DNA of 64,000 bases from Ferruginibacter sp050611725 (GCF_050611725.1 NZ_JBODJB010000001.1:248001-312000), one strand, 5' to 3'; shown: positions 26,095-35,734, counted from the stretch's first letter. A program made the numbers and translations. The notes: a model not told the origin generated them from the letters alone.

Positions 26095-28326
26095 ATGAAC
26101 CGTAAAACGATAATAACCCTTGTCGCTATTCTGTCTATTACCAATTCAGTAGCGCAGCAGAGAGAAAAACTTAAGCTTAACCTTGATGCCATCTGGAGTG
26201 GTTATTTTGATGAGCAAAAAAGGCAAGTGCATTTGTTTAACCAAAGTAGCAAATTTGCCTTCATCAAAGCTACCAAGGAAAACAATCAGGAAGTAATTCT
26301 ATCACTTGATTTTGCTACCGGCAAATTAGTCGATACTGTTTTTTCAAATCAGATTAAACAGGCGGGCGACTCTACCCCTATTACTTTTACTTTCTTTCAG
26401 GATTATAAATTTTCACCCGACGATTCGAAAATTTTAATGCAAACACAAATAGATCCTTTGTTTGCACACTCCACCAAAGAGTTCAATTATGTGTGGGATA
26501 TCAATAAAAAAATTCTGAAAACGGTTTGCGCAGATGGCAAACAGAGTTATGTAACATTCTCTCCCGATAGCAAACGTATTGCTTACATACGTGAAGGGAA
26601 TTTATACATCAAAGATCTGGAAACAGATATTATACAACAGGTAACGTACGACGGATCTTTAAAAGGAAATATTTATGGTATGGCCGATGGTTTATACGAA
26701 AACAATTTTGGAGTAACACAAGCCTATCAGTGGAGCCCCGATGGAGAGAGCATTGCATTGCTTCGCTTCAATGAAAATTCTGTAAAGAGATTTCCAATAT
26801 CAAGTTTTGAAAGAACCTATGCAGAAGTAGAGAAACAACCCTACCCGGTAGCAGGAGAAATGGTACCCGAAGTAACGGCATACATCTACAATATCAAGAA
26901 TAAAATAATGCTTCCAATAGATGCAGGCGTTAATCCCAATCAATATTTATTTGGATTGAAATGGCGACCTGATGGTAAAAATGTTTTACTGCAAAGATTG
27001 AATCGAAATCAAACTAAATTGGATGTATTGATGGCAGACATCAAAACAGGTAATACCATTACTGTATTCAGCGAGACAAAACCCGATTATGTAAGTGTTG
27101 ACCCAAATAATATGCATTTCATATCGAGCCGCAATTCATTTTTATGGTTGAGTGAAAGCAATGGGTACAAACATATTTACGAGGTCAATCTTGCAACTGC
27201 ACAAAAAAATCAGGTAACACAAGGCAACTGGGAAGTGTTTGAAATTAAATCTGTGAACGAAGGAACAGGAGATATTTTTTATACTTCCAATGAATCGAAC
27301 GTAAGTCAAAAACACTTGTACAAAATAAATGTGAATGGTACAGGCAGTAAGCGTTTAACCGAGGGCAACGGTTATCACAACGTTATGATCACCAGCAACA
27401 ATCGTTTCTTCATGGATGAGTACAGCGATATAAATACCCCAACATCTTACCAGATGTACAATACAGAAGGGAAAGCATTGTATCAAAAACTGATCGAGAA
27501 TAAAGAACTAAAGATCAGAATGAGTGAATATAAAATTCCGAGCGTTGGTTTCTTTAATTATACCAATGCTTCGAAAGAAGACATCAAAGGTTGGTTCATT
27601 AGTCCGAGTGATCCTCCAAAAACAAAACTACCGGTATTGATCTATGTTTACGGCGGTAATACCAAACAAGAAGTATTAGATCAATGGAGCGATAAGTTTA
27701 CGTTAACCATGCGTCAGATCGCTAATGAAGGTTATCTGGTTGTATGTATTGACCCGAGAGGAACACCCGGCAGAGGCGAAGCTTTCAGAAAAGCTACTTT
27801 CAAAAAACCCGGAGATGTTGAGATAGAAGACCTGATTTCGTTAAAGAAATATTTAAAAACAAATTTCACAATTGATACATCTAACATTACTTTGATGGGC
27901 TGGAGTTATGGCGGTTATCTTGCTGCATTGGCCTCTACCAAATATGCAGGTAAATTCAATGCCTCAATTGCTATTGCTCCAATCACCAACTGGAGAAAAT
28001 ATGAAAACATATATACAGAAAGATTATTGACACAGCCGGGAGAAAATGCTGAAGGTTATAACCTTGCATCTCCTGTAAATTATGTAGCGAATTATCAAAA
28101 AGGATTATTGTTGATACATGGCACCGCAGATGACAATGTGCATTTTCAAAACAGTATGGAATTGAGTAAAGGGCTGATACAGGAACGTAAACAATTTGAA
28201 CAACAGTTCTATCCTGATTATTTCCATAACATCAGCGATAATGCACCTAATAATGCAAGGATACATTTATTTACAAAAGTGATCGACTTTTTGAATAGCC
28301 AAAAGCCTGTTAAGAAAGGTAAATAA
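26095..28326 (+). CDS. S9B family prolyl oligopeptidase / dipeptidyl peptidase IV-like
   Basis: Exported serine peptidase of 743 aa: signal peptide ending NSVAQQ, N-terminal beta-propeller (about 30-480), then an alpha/beta hydrolase domain. Catalytic Ser is in GWSYGGYLAA, Asp in HGTADDNVHF and His in DYFHNI. The propeller holds DGLYENNFG, which resembles the double-Glu region that binds the substrate N-terminus in DPP IV. I use ATG 26095 rather than the preceding TTG. It probably trims N-terminal dipeptides in the periplasm. Confidence 0.92.
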   Translation: MNRKTIITLVAILSITNSVAQQREKLKLNLDAIWSGYFDEQKRQVHLFNQSSKFAFIKATKENNQEVILSLDFATGKLVDTVFSNQIKQAGDSTPITFTFFQDYKFSPDDSKILMQTQIDPLFAHSTKEFNYVWDINKKILKTVCADGKQSYVTFSPDSKRIAYIREGNLYIKDLETDIIQQVTYDGSLKGNIYGMADGLYENNFGVTQAYQWSPDGESIALLRFNENSVKRFPISSFERTYAEVEKQPYPVAGEMVPEVTAYIYNIKNKIMLPIDAGVNPNQYLFGLKWRPDGKNVLLQRLNRNQTKLDVLMADIKTGNTITVFSETKPDYVSVDPNNMHFISSRNSFLWLSESNGYKHIYEVNLATAQKNQVTQGNWEVFEIKSVNEGTGDIFYTSNESNVSQKHLYKINVNGTGSKRLTEGNGYHNVMITSNNRFFMDEYSDINTPTSYQMYNTEGKALYQKLIENKELKIRMSEYKIPSVGFFNYTNASKEDIKGWFISPSDPPKTKLPVLIYVYGGNTKQEVLDQWSDKFTLTMRQIANEGYLVVCIDPRGTPGRGEAFRKATFKKPGDVEIEDLISLKKYLKTNFTIDTSNITLMGWSYGGYLAALASTKYAGKFNASIAIAPITNWRKYENIYTERLLTQPGENAEGYNLASPVNYVANYQKGLLLIHGTADDNVHFQNSMELSKGLIQERKQFEQQFYPDYFHNISDNAPNNARIHLFTKVIDFLNSQKPVKKGK

Positions 28327-28328
28327 TT

Positions 28329-29060
28329 TTATTCTACGGTTAAAGAGAAAGAGATCATTCTTGAATTGATCTTATCAATATTGCTGGAGTATTTCAACTG
28401 TTGGTTGCGACTATGCAAATTACTCAGTCCCCAACTTACTTTTAATTCCGGTGTTAAAACAAAATACGGGAAGTATAAATGAAAGCCCAGACCGGCTTCA
28501 ACGCCGTAATCAAATTTTTTAAGTTTGATAATATCGTCTGCATTTTTTTTGCCTGCATTAGCTGCCAAATCTAGATCGGCTTTTACTCCTGCAATGGTGT
28601 ATACTCTGAAATTATCAATACGATCGCTGCTGAATTGCAGTTGCACGGGTAAACTCAAAGAAATAGATTGTACTTTTTTTATGGTAACAGGTGTTTCACC
28701 TCCGGGCAGATCAGGATATTTTAAAGAATACTCAAATGCTTTTTCACTGAAAGTAAGATCAAGCGGAAATGTACGTATTGCAAAATGATCGCTAATATTC
28801 AGGTGTACCAACCAAGCTAAGTTGATACCTGTATTGTTGATACTCTCAACCACCATCACACTATCCTGATTTAAAAATTGTGGATGATGTGTAAAATTAA
28901 AATGCGATTTGTTCCATCCAAGGTTAATACCAAAATGCATTCTTTTCTGGTCGTAGTCGGGCATATTCAATTCTACTTCTGACTGACTGAATCCTTCAGA
29001 AGCAAACAATATAAATCCTACGAGTACATAAATTATTTTTCTCCGCAATAAATGCTGCAT
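28329..29060 (-). CDS. porT: PorT-like outer-membrane protein of the type IX secretion system
   Basis: Exported beta-barrel protein of 243 aa with signal peptide ending GFSQ, PorT-family features (MHFGINLGWNKSHFNF, FAIRTFPLDLTFSEK, the GVEAGLGFHLYFPYF strand) and LTPELKVSWGLSNLH. PorT is needed for type IX secretion in Porphyromonas. Its position right after ubiE, overlapping it by 28 bp, is the arrangement known in many Bacteroidota and supports the call. The secreted metalloprotease at 32674 is a likely T9SS client. Confidence 0.85.
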   Translation of the reverse strand: MQHLLRRKIIYVLVGFILFASEGFSQSEVELNMPDYDQKRMHFGINLGWNKSHFNFTHHPQFLNQDSVMVVESINNTGINLAWLVHLNISDHFAIRTFPLDLTFSEKAFEYSLKYPDLPGGETPVTIKKVQSISLSLPVQLQFSSDRIDNFRVYTIAGVKADLDLAANAGKKNADDIIKLKKFDYGVEAGLGFHLYFPYFVLTPELKVSWGLSNLHSRNQQLKYSSNIDKINSRMISFSLTVE

Positions 29061-29776
29061 ATTCCTAAACTCAATGGTTTGTAATAAGTATTTTGATATC
29101 CAAGGTTGTCTAAGATATTTGTAAAGTTTTTTCGCTCAGGGAATTTTTGAATTGATTCGTTTAAATATTTATAGGCTCCAACATTTTTACTGAACAGTCT
29201 ACAAATTGCAGGTGTAACAACATTCATGTACAACCTATAAAAAGCACTAACACCAATAACTTTCGGTTTACTGAACTCCAACACCATTAACTTCCCTCCG
29301 GGTTTCAGAACTCTTCTTATCTCACTCAATCCCTTTTGCAGATCCTGAAAATTACGTACGCCAAAAGCCACCATTACCGCATCAAACGAATTATCTGGAA
29401 AGCTTATTGCTTCGCTATCGCCATTTAACAGCTCAATGGTATTTTGCAAATTTAATGCTGCAATTTTCTCCCTGCCTTTATTTAACATTCCGTTGCTGAT
29501 ATCTATTCCTACAATTTTTGCAGGCTTTAAAATATCAGATGCCATGATGGCAAGATCTGCTGTACCGGTGGCTACGTCTAATATTGTCTGTGGATTTTTT
29601 TCAGCCAGTTGTTTAAGTGCCTTTTTACGCCAACGAATATCGATACCGGCACTTAAAAAACGGTTTAAAAAATCGTACCTCCCTGCAATGTCGTCAAACA
29701 TTTCAGCTACCTGCTCTTTTTTTGTAAGGTCAGATTCTTTAACTGGTACCACTGTGTCGTGTGCAAATTGAGTCAT
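29033..29776 (-). CDS. ubiE: Demethylmenaquinone methyltransferase (UbiE/MenG)
   Basis: SAM-dependent C-methyltransferase finishing menaquinone synthesis. Motifs are VAEMFDDIAGRYDFLNRFLS, the SAM loop LDVATGTADLAI, DNSFDAVMVAFGVRNFQD, RVLKPGGKLMVLEFS and the C-terminal PLSLGICSIYCGEK. I start at ATG 29776 (MTQFAHDT), giving 247 aa. The longer frame to 29833 would need to be translated from upstream of a TACCTTTG promoter box, and its first 19 residues are not conserved. It overlaps porT. Confidence 0.94.
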   Translation of the reverse strand: MTQFAHDTVVPVKESDLTKKEQVAEMFDDIAGRYDFLNRFLSAGIDIRWRKKALKQLAEKNPQTILDVATGTADLAIMASDILKPAKIVGIDISNGMLNKGREKIAALNLQNTIELLNGDSEAISFPDNSFDAVMVAFGVRNFQDLQKGLSEIRRVLKPGGKLMVLEFSKPKVIGVSAFYRLYMNVVTPAICRLFSKNVGAYKYLNESIQKFPERKNFTNILDNLGYQNTYYKPLSLGICSIYCGEK

Positions 29777-29782
29777 TGCATG

Positions 29783-29879
29783 CAAAGGTAGGGGTTGAAT
29801 AATTAAGATGGAAGTTTTAAGACCATAGTTCATGGTCTATGGTCCATAGACTTACAAACACTAAACCTTGTTATCTTTG
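29783..29879. promoter_or_regulatory. Divergent promoter region of ubiE and engB with inverted word repeat
   Basis: A TACCTTTG box on the minus strand (29783-29790) lies 6 bp before the ubiE ATG. A TATCTTTG box on the plus strand (29872-29879) lies 5 bp before the engB ATG. Between them, 29821-29850 holds the inverted word GACCATAG/CTATGGTC. Both genes should give almost leaderless mRNAs. Confidence 0.55.
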
Positions 29880-29884
29880 CAAAC

Positions 29885-30481
29885 ATGATCATCAAATCAG
29901 CCAAATACCTCATTAGTAGTCCGGATTTTGAGAAATGTCCCAAGCCGGATATGCCCGAATATGCATTTATCGGCCGTAGTAATGTGGGCAAATCTTCCCT
30001 GATCAATATGTTGTGTAATAATGAGAAGCTGGCTAAAACTTCTTCAGCACCGGGTAAAACACAAATGATCAATCATTTTATCATTAATCATGAATGGTAT
30101 CTGGTTGATCTGCCGGGTTATGGTTTTGCAAAAGTGAGTTTAAGCAGCCGAAGAAGATGGGAGCAAATGATCGAAAATTATTTACGTAAGAGAGAAAACC
30201 TTACCATGGTTTTTGTGTTGATCGATGCAAGACATACACCTCAAAAAATAGATCTTGAATTCTTAAATCAGTTAGATAAATGGCAAGTGCCTTTTTCGCT
30301 TGTTTTTACGAAAGCCGATAAAGAAACCCAAGCCATTGTAGCCAAAAATGTAAAACTGTTTTTGAATACTATGAGAAAGACATGGCAGTTTTTACCTCGA
30401 CATTTTGTTACTAGTGCAGCGAAGAAAATGGGAAAGGATAAGATACTTGCTTTGATTGGAGAGATGAATAGCGGAGAATAA
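29885..30481 (+). CDS. engB: Ribosome biogenesis GTPase YsxC/EngB
   Basis: Circularly normal (G1 to G5) GTPase involved in 50S subunit assembly. G1 GRSNVGKSSLIN (about residues 32-43), G3 DLPGYGFA, G4 TKAD and G5 TSAAKK are all visible. At 198 aa it has normal length. It is transcribed divergently from ubiE, with a TATCTTTG box ending 5 bp before the ATG. Confidence 0.95.
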   Translation: MIIKSAKYLISSPDFEKCPKPDMPEYAFIGRSNVGKSSLINMLCNNEKLAKTSSAPGKTQMINHFIINHEWYLVDLPGYGFAKVSLSSRRRWEQMIENYLRKRENLTMVFVLIDARHTPQKIDLEFLNQLDKWQVPFSLVFTKADKETQAIVAKNVKLFLNTMRKTWQFLPRHFVTSAAKKMGKDKILALIGEMNSGE

Positions 30482-30497
30482 TAACTATACTCTGAAA

Positions 30498-30902
30498 TCA
30501 TTTTTCAAAAAGACGTAAATACCTTTTTTTTCCGATAGTTGTGTAATAAATTAACAATAAAAACGGCGGGACAAATAAAAAAATAGCGTACCAATATCCT
30601 GTTATCTTCTCAATGATTAGATAAATTATAAAAGCAATAATTGATATTGGCATAAGCCAGCTACTATTCTTATATCCCGAAATATAAAAGCTCTTCATTT
30701 CTTCATCTTTAATATCAAAAGCTACAACATTACTTGAAGCCCAATCAATTTTGGATATCATTTCATGACTACCTGATTCAATTTCAAACTCTTTATTTTG
30801 CCCGTTTGCAATTACTCCAAGTTCTTTTCCATCAAGGTATATACGATAATCCCTAAATCGATTGATTAATTCGTTAGACCTTTGAATTTTAATTTTTGCC
30901 AT
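30498..30902 (-). CDS. Hypothetical membrane protein with N-terminal PEGA-like domain
   Basis: Not recognised as a named family. From ATG 30902 it is 134 aa. The first 75 residues look like a small beta domain (FRDYRIYLDGKELGVIANGQ, then FEIESGSHEM), of the kind seen in PEGA-like or DUF modules. Two membrane helices (about 82-101 and 105-123) and a basic tail follow. The longer frame begins with TTG and is less likely. It converges with engB (17 bp between the stops). Confidence 0.6.
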   Translation of the reverse strand: MAKIKIQRSNELINRFRDYRIYLDGKELGVIANGQNKEFEIESGSHEMISKIDWASSNVVAFDIKDEEMKSFYISGYKNSSWLMPISIIAFIIYLIIEKITGYWYAIFLFVPPFLLLIYYTTIGKKRYLRLFEK

Positions 30903-30933
30903 CCCTTTATGTTTCAAGAATCAAAATTAAAAA

Positions 30934-31756
30934 TTACCACCAACTAAATTTGCAAGACATTACTTGAGAAGTTAATCCATATAGTGATGATATAGCTGAC
31001 TCCAATACTCCGAAAGCTAATGCACCTCCAGGGCCAAAGGCACTTCCGCCCATGGCCCCACCAATCGCACCTGTAATATCTGCCCCACCTAAAGAGCCCC
31101 AACCTATACGGCATGGCTTGTTAACTCTGGAAAGCCCCGTAATCCATCGATCTCCATTGGCCTTCCAATATGACATAGATGAGCTAGCAACAATAACAGG
31201 TATCCCAACCGCAAATACCTCTTTGGAATCCGGTAATTGCAAAGCAGATTTTAGAAGTCCATCCAATGCCTTGGCGAAATCATAAGAATTAATTGTATTT
31301 GAAGCGTATTTCTGAACAGTAGATTGCAAACTTGTCAAAATTGATTTACCTTTTACAGAATAATTCTTTCCATTTAAAGACCAAGATATAGGGCTAGGCT
31401 TAAAAGATAAGTTTAGCACATACCCGCTATCAGATATCCCTTTTGATTGAAAAAAAGCTTTAGACTTTACTGCAATAATATTTTTCAAAGAGTTTGTATC
31501 CTGTAGATTGATATTATTTATCAATAGATAATTTAGCAATGTATCTTGATAATCATTATGAAGCTTTCCAACATACGCTAAAGCCTGTGAAAAGGTTTTT
31601 TTCCTGCAGACTATACTTTGCAAATTCACTTCCGCAAACTCTTAAACTTAAATCCCCTGATGGTTGACTTATTTGTGCTGAAATACAATTTGCTCTCAAC
31701 AATATCAATGATATTAAAACCAATTTAACTAAACTTCTATTAAACATTCTTTGCAT
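30934..31756 (-). pseudogene. Exported glycine-rich protein, frameshifted at an A7 tract
   Basis: Two overlapping frames read as one protein. The first (31756-31556) gives a signal peptide (RSLVKLVLISLILLRANCIS) and continues to EFAKYSLQEK. The second (to 30934) continues naturally with TFSQALAYVGKLHNDYQD. The join falls on seven A residues (T7 at 31596-31602 on the plus strand); six A residues would restore one frame. The C-terminus has a glycine-rich stretch (GAIGGAMGGSAFGPGGALAF), like a membrane-inserting glycine zipper. It could be a pseudogene, a slippage-expressed gene or a sequencing error. The family is not recognised. Confidence 0.55.
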
Positions 31757-31985
31757 AAAATAAATTTTAAAAAATTAAAATAAAAAATAGGCCAGTATGA
31801 TTAATAGATGAAGAAGAGTCTAAATCGGTTGCATTGTATTTAATATTTTTTAACAATCCACTATCGAGAAAGCCATAATAGAAAGAAGAAATTCGGAGTT
31901 ACAATTAAAATATGAATATTTAGAGGAGTCAATCCTACTGTCTGTGATTTTTACACCACAAACTTAATGGCTCAAAAGGGTAATT

Positions 31986-32459
31986 TTAGTTCACCACTTT
32001 GTTGGCACAACTACTGCTGGCAAAGGCTTCCGGTTTGGCTTTAAAGGCAAAGCCCATACCCAGAATGTAGCCCATTGCTTCTCGTAATGCCTCATTGCTT
32101 TTGAACTGCGGATTAGTGTTGATGTCGGCATGCACTTCCATATCAACATCAAACTCCGTAAACAGATCACAAAGTTCATACGCAATTTCAATACTCTTGG
32201 CTACCTCTACCAGCATCCTTTCTTTGATGCTGTATTTCACCAATGTTTTTTCGTTGTGAATGAACATAAATCCACCGGCATGTTCTCTTAAGAAAACAAT
32301 CACCGTTGCAAATTCTGTTTCTTTTCCTTTTACCTGGCTGTCGGTTCCAATACAAACCTTAAGGTGATGGCCTGCGTTGGCTTCTCTTTTGATGGCCTGT
32401 TCTACCGCATCTTTTATGGGTAGTTGAATGGGGTCGCCATTGAATTTTCTCCATATCAT
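31986..32459 (-). CDS. YkuK-like RNase H-fold protein (DUF458)
   Basis: Cytoplasmic protein of 157 aa. The features are CIGTDSQVKGKETEFATVIVF (shown only in part: CIGTDSQVKG), HNEKTLVKYSIKERML and the DMEVHADINTNP strand with its acidic residues, arranged like an RNase H fold. The closing GMGFAFKAKPEAFASSSCANK segment is typical of the family. Nuclease activity has not been established for it. A G/C-run repeat doublet lies 40 bp upstream. Confidence 0.8.
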   Translation of the reverse strand: MIWRKFNGDPIQLPIKDAVEQAIKREANAGHHLKVCIGTDSQVKGKETEFATVIVFLREHAGGFMFIHNEKTLVKYSIKERMLVEVAKSIEIAYELCDLFTEFDVDMEVHADINTNPQFKSNEALREAMGYILGMGFAFKAKPEAFASSSCANKVVN

Positions 32460-32499
32460 ATAAAAAGGGGGTTTTCTAAAGTTACGGAAAAAAACAACA

Positions 32500-32615
32500 C
32501 CCCCTAACCCCCTAAAGGGGGAATTTAGATACCAATTATTTAAAGAAGTTTTTAATTTTTGAAAAGAGGCAGCAAGTTATGAAATGCAAAATTCCCCCTT
32601 TAGGGGGTTAGGGGG
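32500..32615. repeat. Inverted G/C-run repeat doublet E4
   Basis: The left arm is 32500-32523 (CCCCCTAACCCCCTAAAGGG and on). The right arm is 32592-32615, its reverse complement. This is the cleanest doublet of the family, with about 68 bp of unrelated AT-rich DNA between the arms. It lies wholly between genes, directly next to the terminator of the metalloprotease gene. Confidence 0.85.
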
Positions 32616-32616
32616 T

Positions 32617-32648
32617 ATAAAAAAAGGGCCAGCCCCTTACGCTGACCC
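32617..32648 (-). terminator. Rho-independent terminator after the metalloprotease gene
   Basis: On the minus strand GGGTCAGC pairs with GCTGGCCC (8 bp with one G-T pair, loop about 7 nt), followed by a run of seven T. It sits 25 bp after the stop codon. Confidence 0.8.
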
Positions 32649-32673
32649 CTTACTTACACATGAATCTACCTTA

Positions 32674-34260
32674 CTATTGTTTAATAATCCGTTCTGTTAG
32701 TCTTTGATTATTGCTAATGATTTGAAGGACATATATTCCTTTAGATTGAGCATCCATATTTAATTTATTAAAGCCTTGCATTCCGTTTCCTCTTGCTATC
32801 ACTCTTCCGTTAAGATCGTTCAGCACATATTGATAATTTGCACCGGCATTAATTGAAATGTTATTTGTTACCAATGTAGATACTGCGAACATTTTACCTG
32901 CATTGTCTGTGTTTTTCAACACCACAGTATTTGAATATACTGTTTCGTTGAAAGTAGAGGTTACTTTTAAGCGGTAGTAAATATCTCCTTTATCAAACGG
33001 AGTGTAAGCAAATGCTTTTGTTGAAGCTGATGAGAATGTATTTACGTTGCTGAAGTTGATACCGTCAGTTGATTTTTCTACAACTACTGATTTAATTGGT
33101 TCATCTGAAATAATGTTCCAGCTTAGATCATGTTTACCATTTACATCTTTTCTACCTGTCAATGCTACATCACGTATTGGCAATAAACCTGCTATACCTC
33201 TCATTTGATAAGAACCAAGGCTACCGTAGTTGCTTGTATTGGCATTACCATCTCCGCCTACTACCAGATAATAATCTCCTTGATTTAATACAGTATCGAT
33301 CACCACTGCCATTGAAGTTGAAGGATCGTATGTACGGATCAATGTTTTTGAAGAGTTGTACAATTGTACTTTAATATCAAGGTTAGCACCGCTGTTATTT
33401 GCACCTACACTATATGGTTTAAAATCTACATGGAAATTTGCATTTTTATTAAAGTTGATCTGAAAGGCATCTTTATCTGTTTGTGTGGTAATGATACCAT
33501 CAACACTAATATTTTTGCTATCTACGATCGCTGCCTTATTGGTAAGGTCGTTTGGAAAATCATCTTCTCTGTAACCAAAACCATTTTGACCAATGATGAT
33601 AGAAAGATTATCCTGAACATAAGTACATCCATAAGGTGTAGGACCATTGTTCCATCCACTCATATTTCTGTAATAACTGTTTCCCATGATAGGAGCCCAT
33701 GATGCTTCGCCTGTACCAACGCCATCGTTATAAACAGCAGATAAGTTACAAGATGCATCGTATTTAGATTGATGAGAAAGACCTACTGAGTGGCCACTTT
33801 CATGTGAACAACATTCTGCAACCATTTTTGCTGAGTTGCCAAGTAATGTACTGAACACAAATGAAGGTGTATCATCTCCCCAAGTAAATGAGCCAACATA
33901 ACTAACACCACCAACATTGCCATACCAGGCACTTGTTGGAGTAACAATTACTCTCATTCTTTTTCCTAAAGGAGCTGCAAGATAAACGGCCTCGTCTGTA
34001 GTGATATTCATTTCAAACGGACGGTAATCTTCAGATACCCTGTTGAATATTTCTGTGATCTGTGCGTCAGATAAAGTAGCCGCAGTACAAGTGAATGCAA
34101 TGCCACCATTCCAATATGGGCTGTTAACATATTCACCATCAAAATCAAGATATATCGTTGCAGGAGCTGCAGGATAGCTGCTTAATTTAGGTAAACTGTA
34201 TCCGCTAAGCGAAATAAACAGCGCCAAGATCAACATAAGGGATGTAACTGGCTTTTTCAT
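32674..34260 (-). CDS. Secreted zinc metalloprotease-like protein with T9SS sorting domain
   Basis: Exported 528-aa protein. A signal peptide (about 1-22) leads to a metzincin-like catalytic domain with the zinc motif HESGHSVGLSH (about residues 152-162; three His and Glu) and a downstream PIMGNSY Met-turn candidate. A pre-peptidase-like beta domain (about 240-350) and an Ig-like domain follow. The C-terminal 75-80 residues (QYVLNDLNGRVIARGNGMQG, ending GIYVLQIISNNQRLTERIIK) match the type A T9SS sorting domain. It should be secreted across the outer membrane and anchored or released. Co-oriented with a small exported protein 89 bp upstream. Confidence 0.88.
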   Translation of the reverse strand: MKKPVTSLMLILALFISLSGYSLPKLSSYPAAPATIYLDFDGEYVNSPYWNGGIAFTCTAATLSDAQITEIFNRVSEDYRPFEMNITTDEAVYLAAPLGKRMRVIVTPTSAWYGNVGGVSYVGSFTWGDDTPSFVFSTLLGNSAKMVAECCSHESGHSVGLSHQSKYDASCNLSAVYNDGVGTGEASWAPIMGNSYYRNMSGWNNGPTPYGCTYVQDNLSIIIGQNGFGYREDDFPNDLTNKAAIVDSKNISVDGIITTQTDKDAFQINFNKNANFHVDFKPYSVGANNSGANLDIKVQLYNSSKTLIRTYDPSTSMAVVIDTVLNQGDYYLVVGGDGNANTSNYGSLGSYQMRGIAGLLPIRDVALTGRKDVNGKHDLSWNIISDEPIKSVVVEKSTDGINFSNVNTFSSASTKAFAYTPFDKGDIYYRLKVTSTFNETVYSNTVVLKNTDNAGKMFAVSTLVTNNISINAGANYQYVLNDLNGRVIARGNGMQGFNKLNMDAQSKGIYVLQIISNNQRLTERIIKQ

Positions 34261-34349
34261 AAAATAGATTTTAAGGGCCCGGGTTTAACGGGTGTGTTTG
34301 GATATTGTTTGGTATTTCTATGGATATTGGATCTTACGACTGTACTTTA

Positions 34350-34808
34350 TTAATGTGCACAATCCTGTAAAATGTCTTCTAGATTTATTTTTACTAACTG
34401 ATAATTGTTAGCGTCAATTTTTTTAAGTTCAAAGGCATCCGAATTAGCCGGATTAATTATTCTGCCTGAGTAAACAATGTTTTTATTTTCATCAAGTCTT
34501 TTAGACAAGCCGAAAATTGCATTATTAAATTCAGGTAATTTGATTGTAAGTGTTTCCAGATTTTGAAACTTAACTACTTTATTTGCAACAACTCCTTTAG
34601 CTTTAAAACTGTTGTCGAAAGAAAGATCAGTAGATTGACCTTGTACAACAGCAAAATATTTGCTTAGTTCTGCAGCAGTGCATTTGATAGTACCGGGCAA
34701 TTTACCGAACAAGGCCGGCTTTTTTGTTTGCAGGTTTTGTGAAAAACCGGCAACTGTCATAAGGGTGAACAATACCGCACAAAGGCTTTTAGTAAGTAAG
34801 TGTTTCAT
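34350..34808 (-). CDS. Hypothetical exported protein
   Basis: 152-aa protein with a clear signal peptide (KSLCAVLFTLMTVAGFSQ). The mature part is mixed alpha/beta with two cysteines (IKCTAAEL and LQDCAH). No family is recognised. It lies 89 bp upstream of the secreted metalloprotease in the same direction, so a linked role (inhibitor or chaperone of the protease) is possible but unsupported. Confidence 0.65.
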   Translation of the reverse strand: MKHLLTKSLCAVLFTLMTVAGFSQNLQTKKPALFGKLPGTIKCTAAELSKYFAVVQGQSTDLSFDNSFKAKGVVANKVVKFQNLETLTIKLPEFNNAIFGLSKRLDENKNIVYSGRIINPANSDAFELKKIDANNYQLVKINLEDILQDCAH

Positions 34809-34959
34809 GATATTGGATTTTAAGTTTTTAATGGATATTGGATAAAAAATAAAAACTCGTTCATCAATATAAACGGCACTTATTCCATATTATTTCGTTA
34901 AAAATAAAAATGGTCAAAAGTACTCAGCGGTATGGGAAAACTACGATAAGGGAGGGGTA

Positions 34960-35325
34960 TTAATACTGATGTGTACTCAGCAAAACCAGTGTACAAGCCT
35001 CTTGCGGCTTAATTCCATGCTCTTTTGCAAGGTCGTATAGCTCATCATTTTCGGTACCCGGATTGAAGACGATACGCTTGGGATGAAGCGAAATTATATA
35101 ATTATAGTATTCTTTTTGAATCGCTGGGTTGATGTATAATGTAACCGTATCAATATCTTCAAACGGCTTTTTTTCTGTTTCTATCGTTACACCGGCAACA
35201 GTTCCTTTCCTTGCTCCTATTGCAACTACAGGATGTTGATTGGCCATAAGTCTACTGATCGCTAAAAAACTATAACGTTCCGGATTGGTAGAAGCTCCTA
35301 TTACAAGTGTTTTTTTCTTTTCCAT
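34960..35325 (-). CDS. CoA-binding domain protein
   Basis: Small cytoplasmic Rossmann-like protein of 121 aa of the CoA-binding (YccU-like) family. The nucleotide loop LVIGASTNPERYSF, the VVAIGARKG strand and the RIVFNPGTENDEL segment are seen. I use ATG 35325; the longer frame starts with TTG inside the previous gene's stop region. It is the last gene of a four-gene operon that begins with the GbsR-type regulator. Confidence 0.85.
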   Translation of the reverse strand: MEKKKTLVIGASTNPERYSFLAISRLMANQHPVVAIGARKGTVAGVTIETEKKPFEDIDTVTLYINPAIQKEYYNYIISLHPKRIVFNPGTENDELYDLAKEHGIKPQEACTLVLLSTHQY

Positions 35326-35327
35326 GA

Positions 35328-35729
35328 TCAATCTAAAAATCTTGCTCTTACATCAGGCGTTGGTATCATACAGGATTCTCTTTCGCCAAACCACTTGTAA
35401 CGGTTCTTAGCGATCCAGTTATACAAACCATCTCTGATAAATTTAGGTACAATTAAAAAAACTTTACACAATGGCCATAAACCACTTAGGTAACTGCATA
35501 CTTTTATTGCGGCGGTTGATTGTGTGTAAGCAGTGTTGTTATCAATAAAAACAAACGAGTCCATTGTTGCTGTGGGTAGATCGTATTGCTTTAGTAATTG
35601 CTGACCTGCTGAACTTTGCAGGGGTGCAAATTTTATAATTCTTTTTTTATCACGCTTTATAGCAAAGTTTACAGCTCCATTGCAAAAGTTGCAAACACCA
35701 TCGAATAGTATGATTGGTTGATTAGTCAT
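35328..35729 (-). CDS. DCC-family thiol-disulfide oxidoreductase-like protein (DUF393)
   Basis: 133-aa protein opening with the family signature ILFDGVCNFCNGAVNFAIKR, where DGVCNFC gives the DxxCxxC motif. The later KFAPLQSSAGQQLL and TYTQSTAAIKVCSYLSG (Ser/Thr-rich) segments also fit. The biochemical role of the family is not settled. It begins 5 bp after the upstream membrane protein, within the same operon. Confidence 0.88.
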   Translation of the reverse strand: MTNQPIILFDGVCNFCNGAVNFAIKRDKKRIIKFAPLQSSAGQQLLKQYDLPTATMDSFVFIDNNTAYTQSTAAIKVCSYLSGLWPLCKVFLIVPKFIRDGLYNWIAKNRYKWFGERESCMIPTPDVRARFLD

Positions 35730-35734
35730 TGTAT

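Noticed and set aside
29777..29833. N-terminal extension of UbiE (19 residues)
   Set aside because: It lies upstream of, and across, the TACCTTTG box 6 bp before the ATG at 29776, and is not part of the conserved protein.
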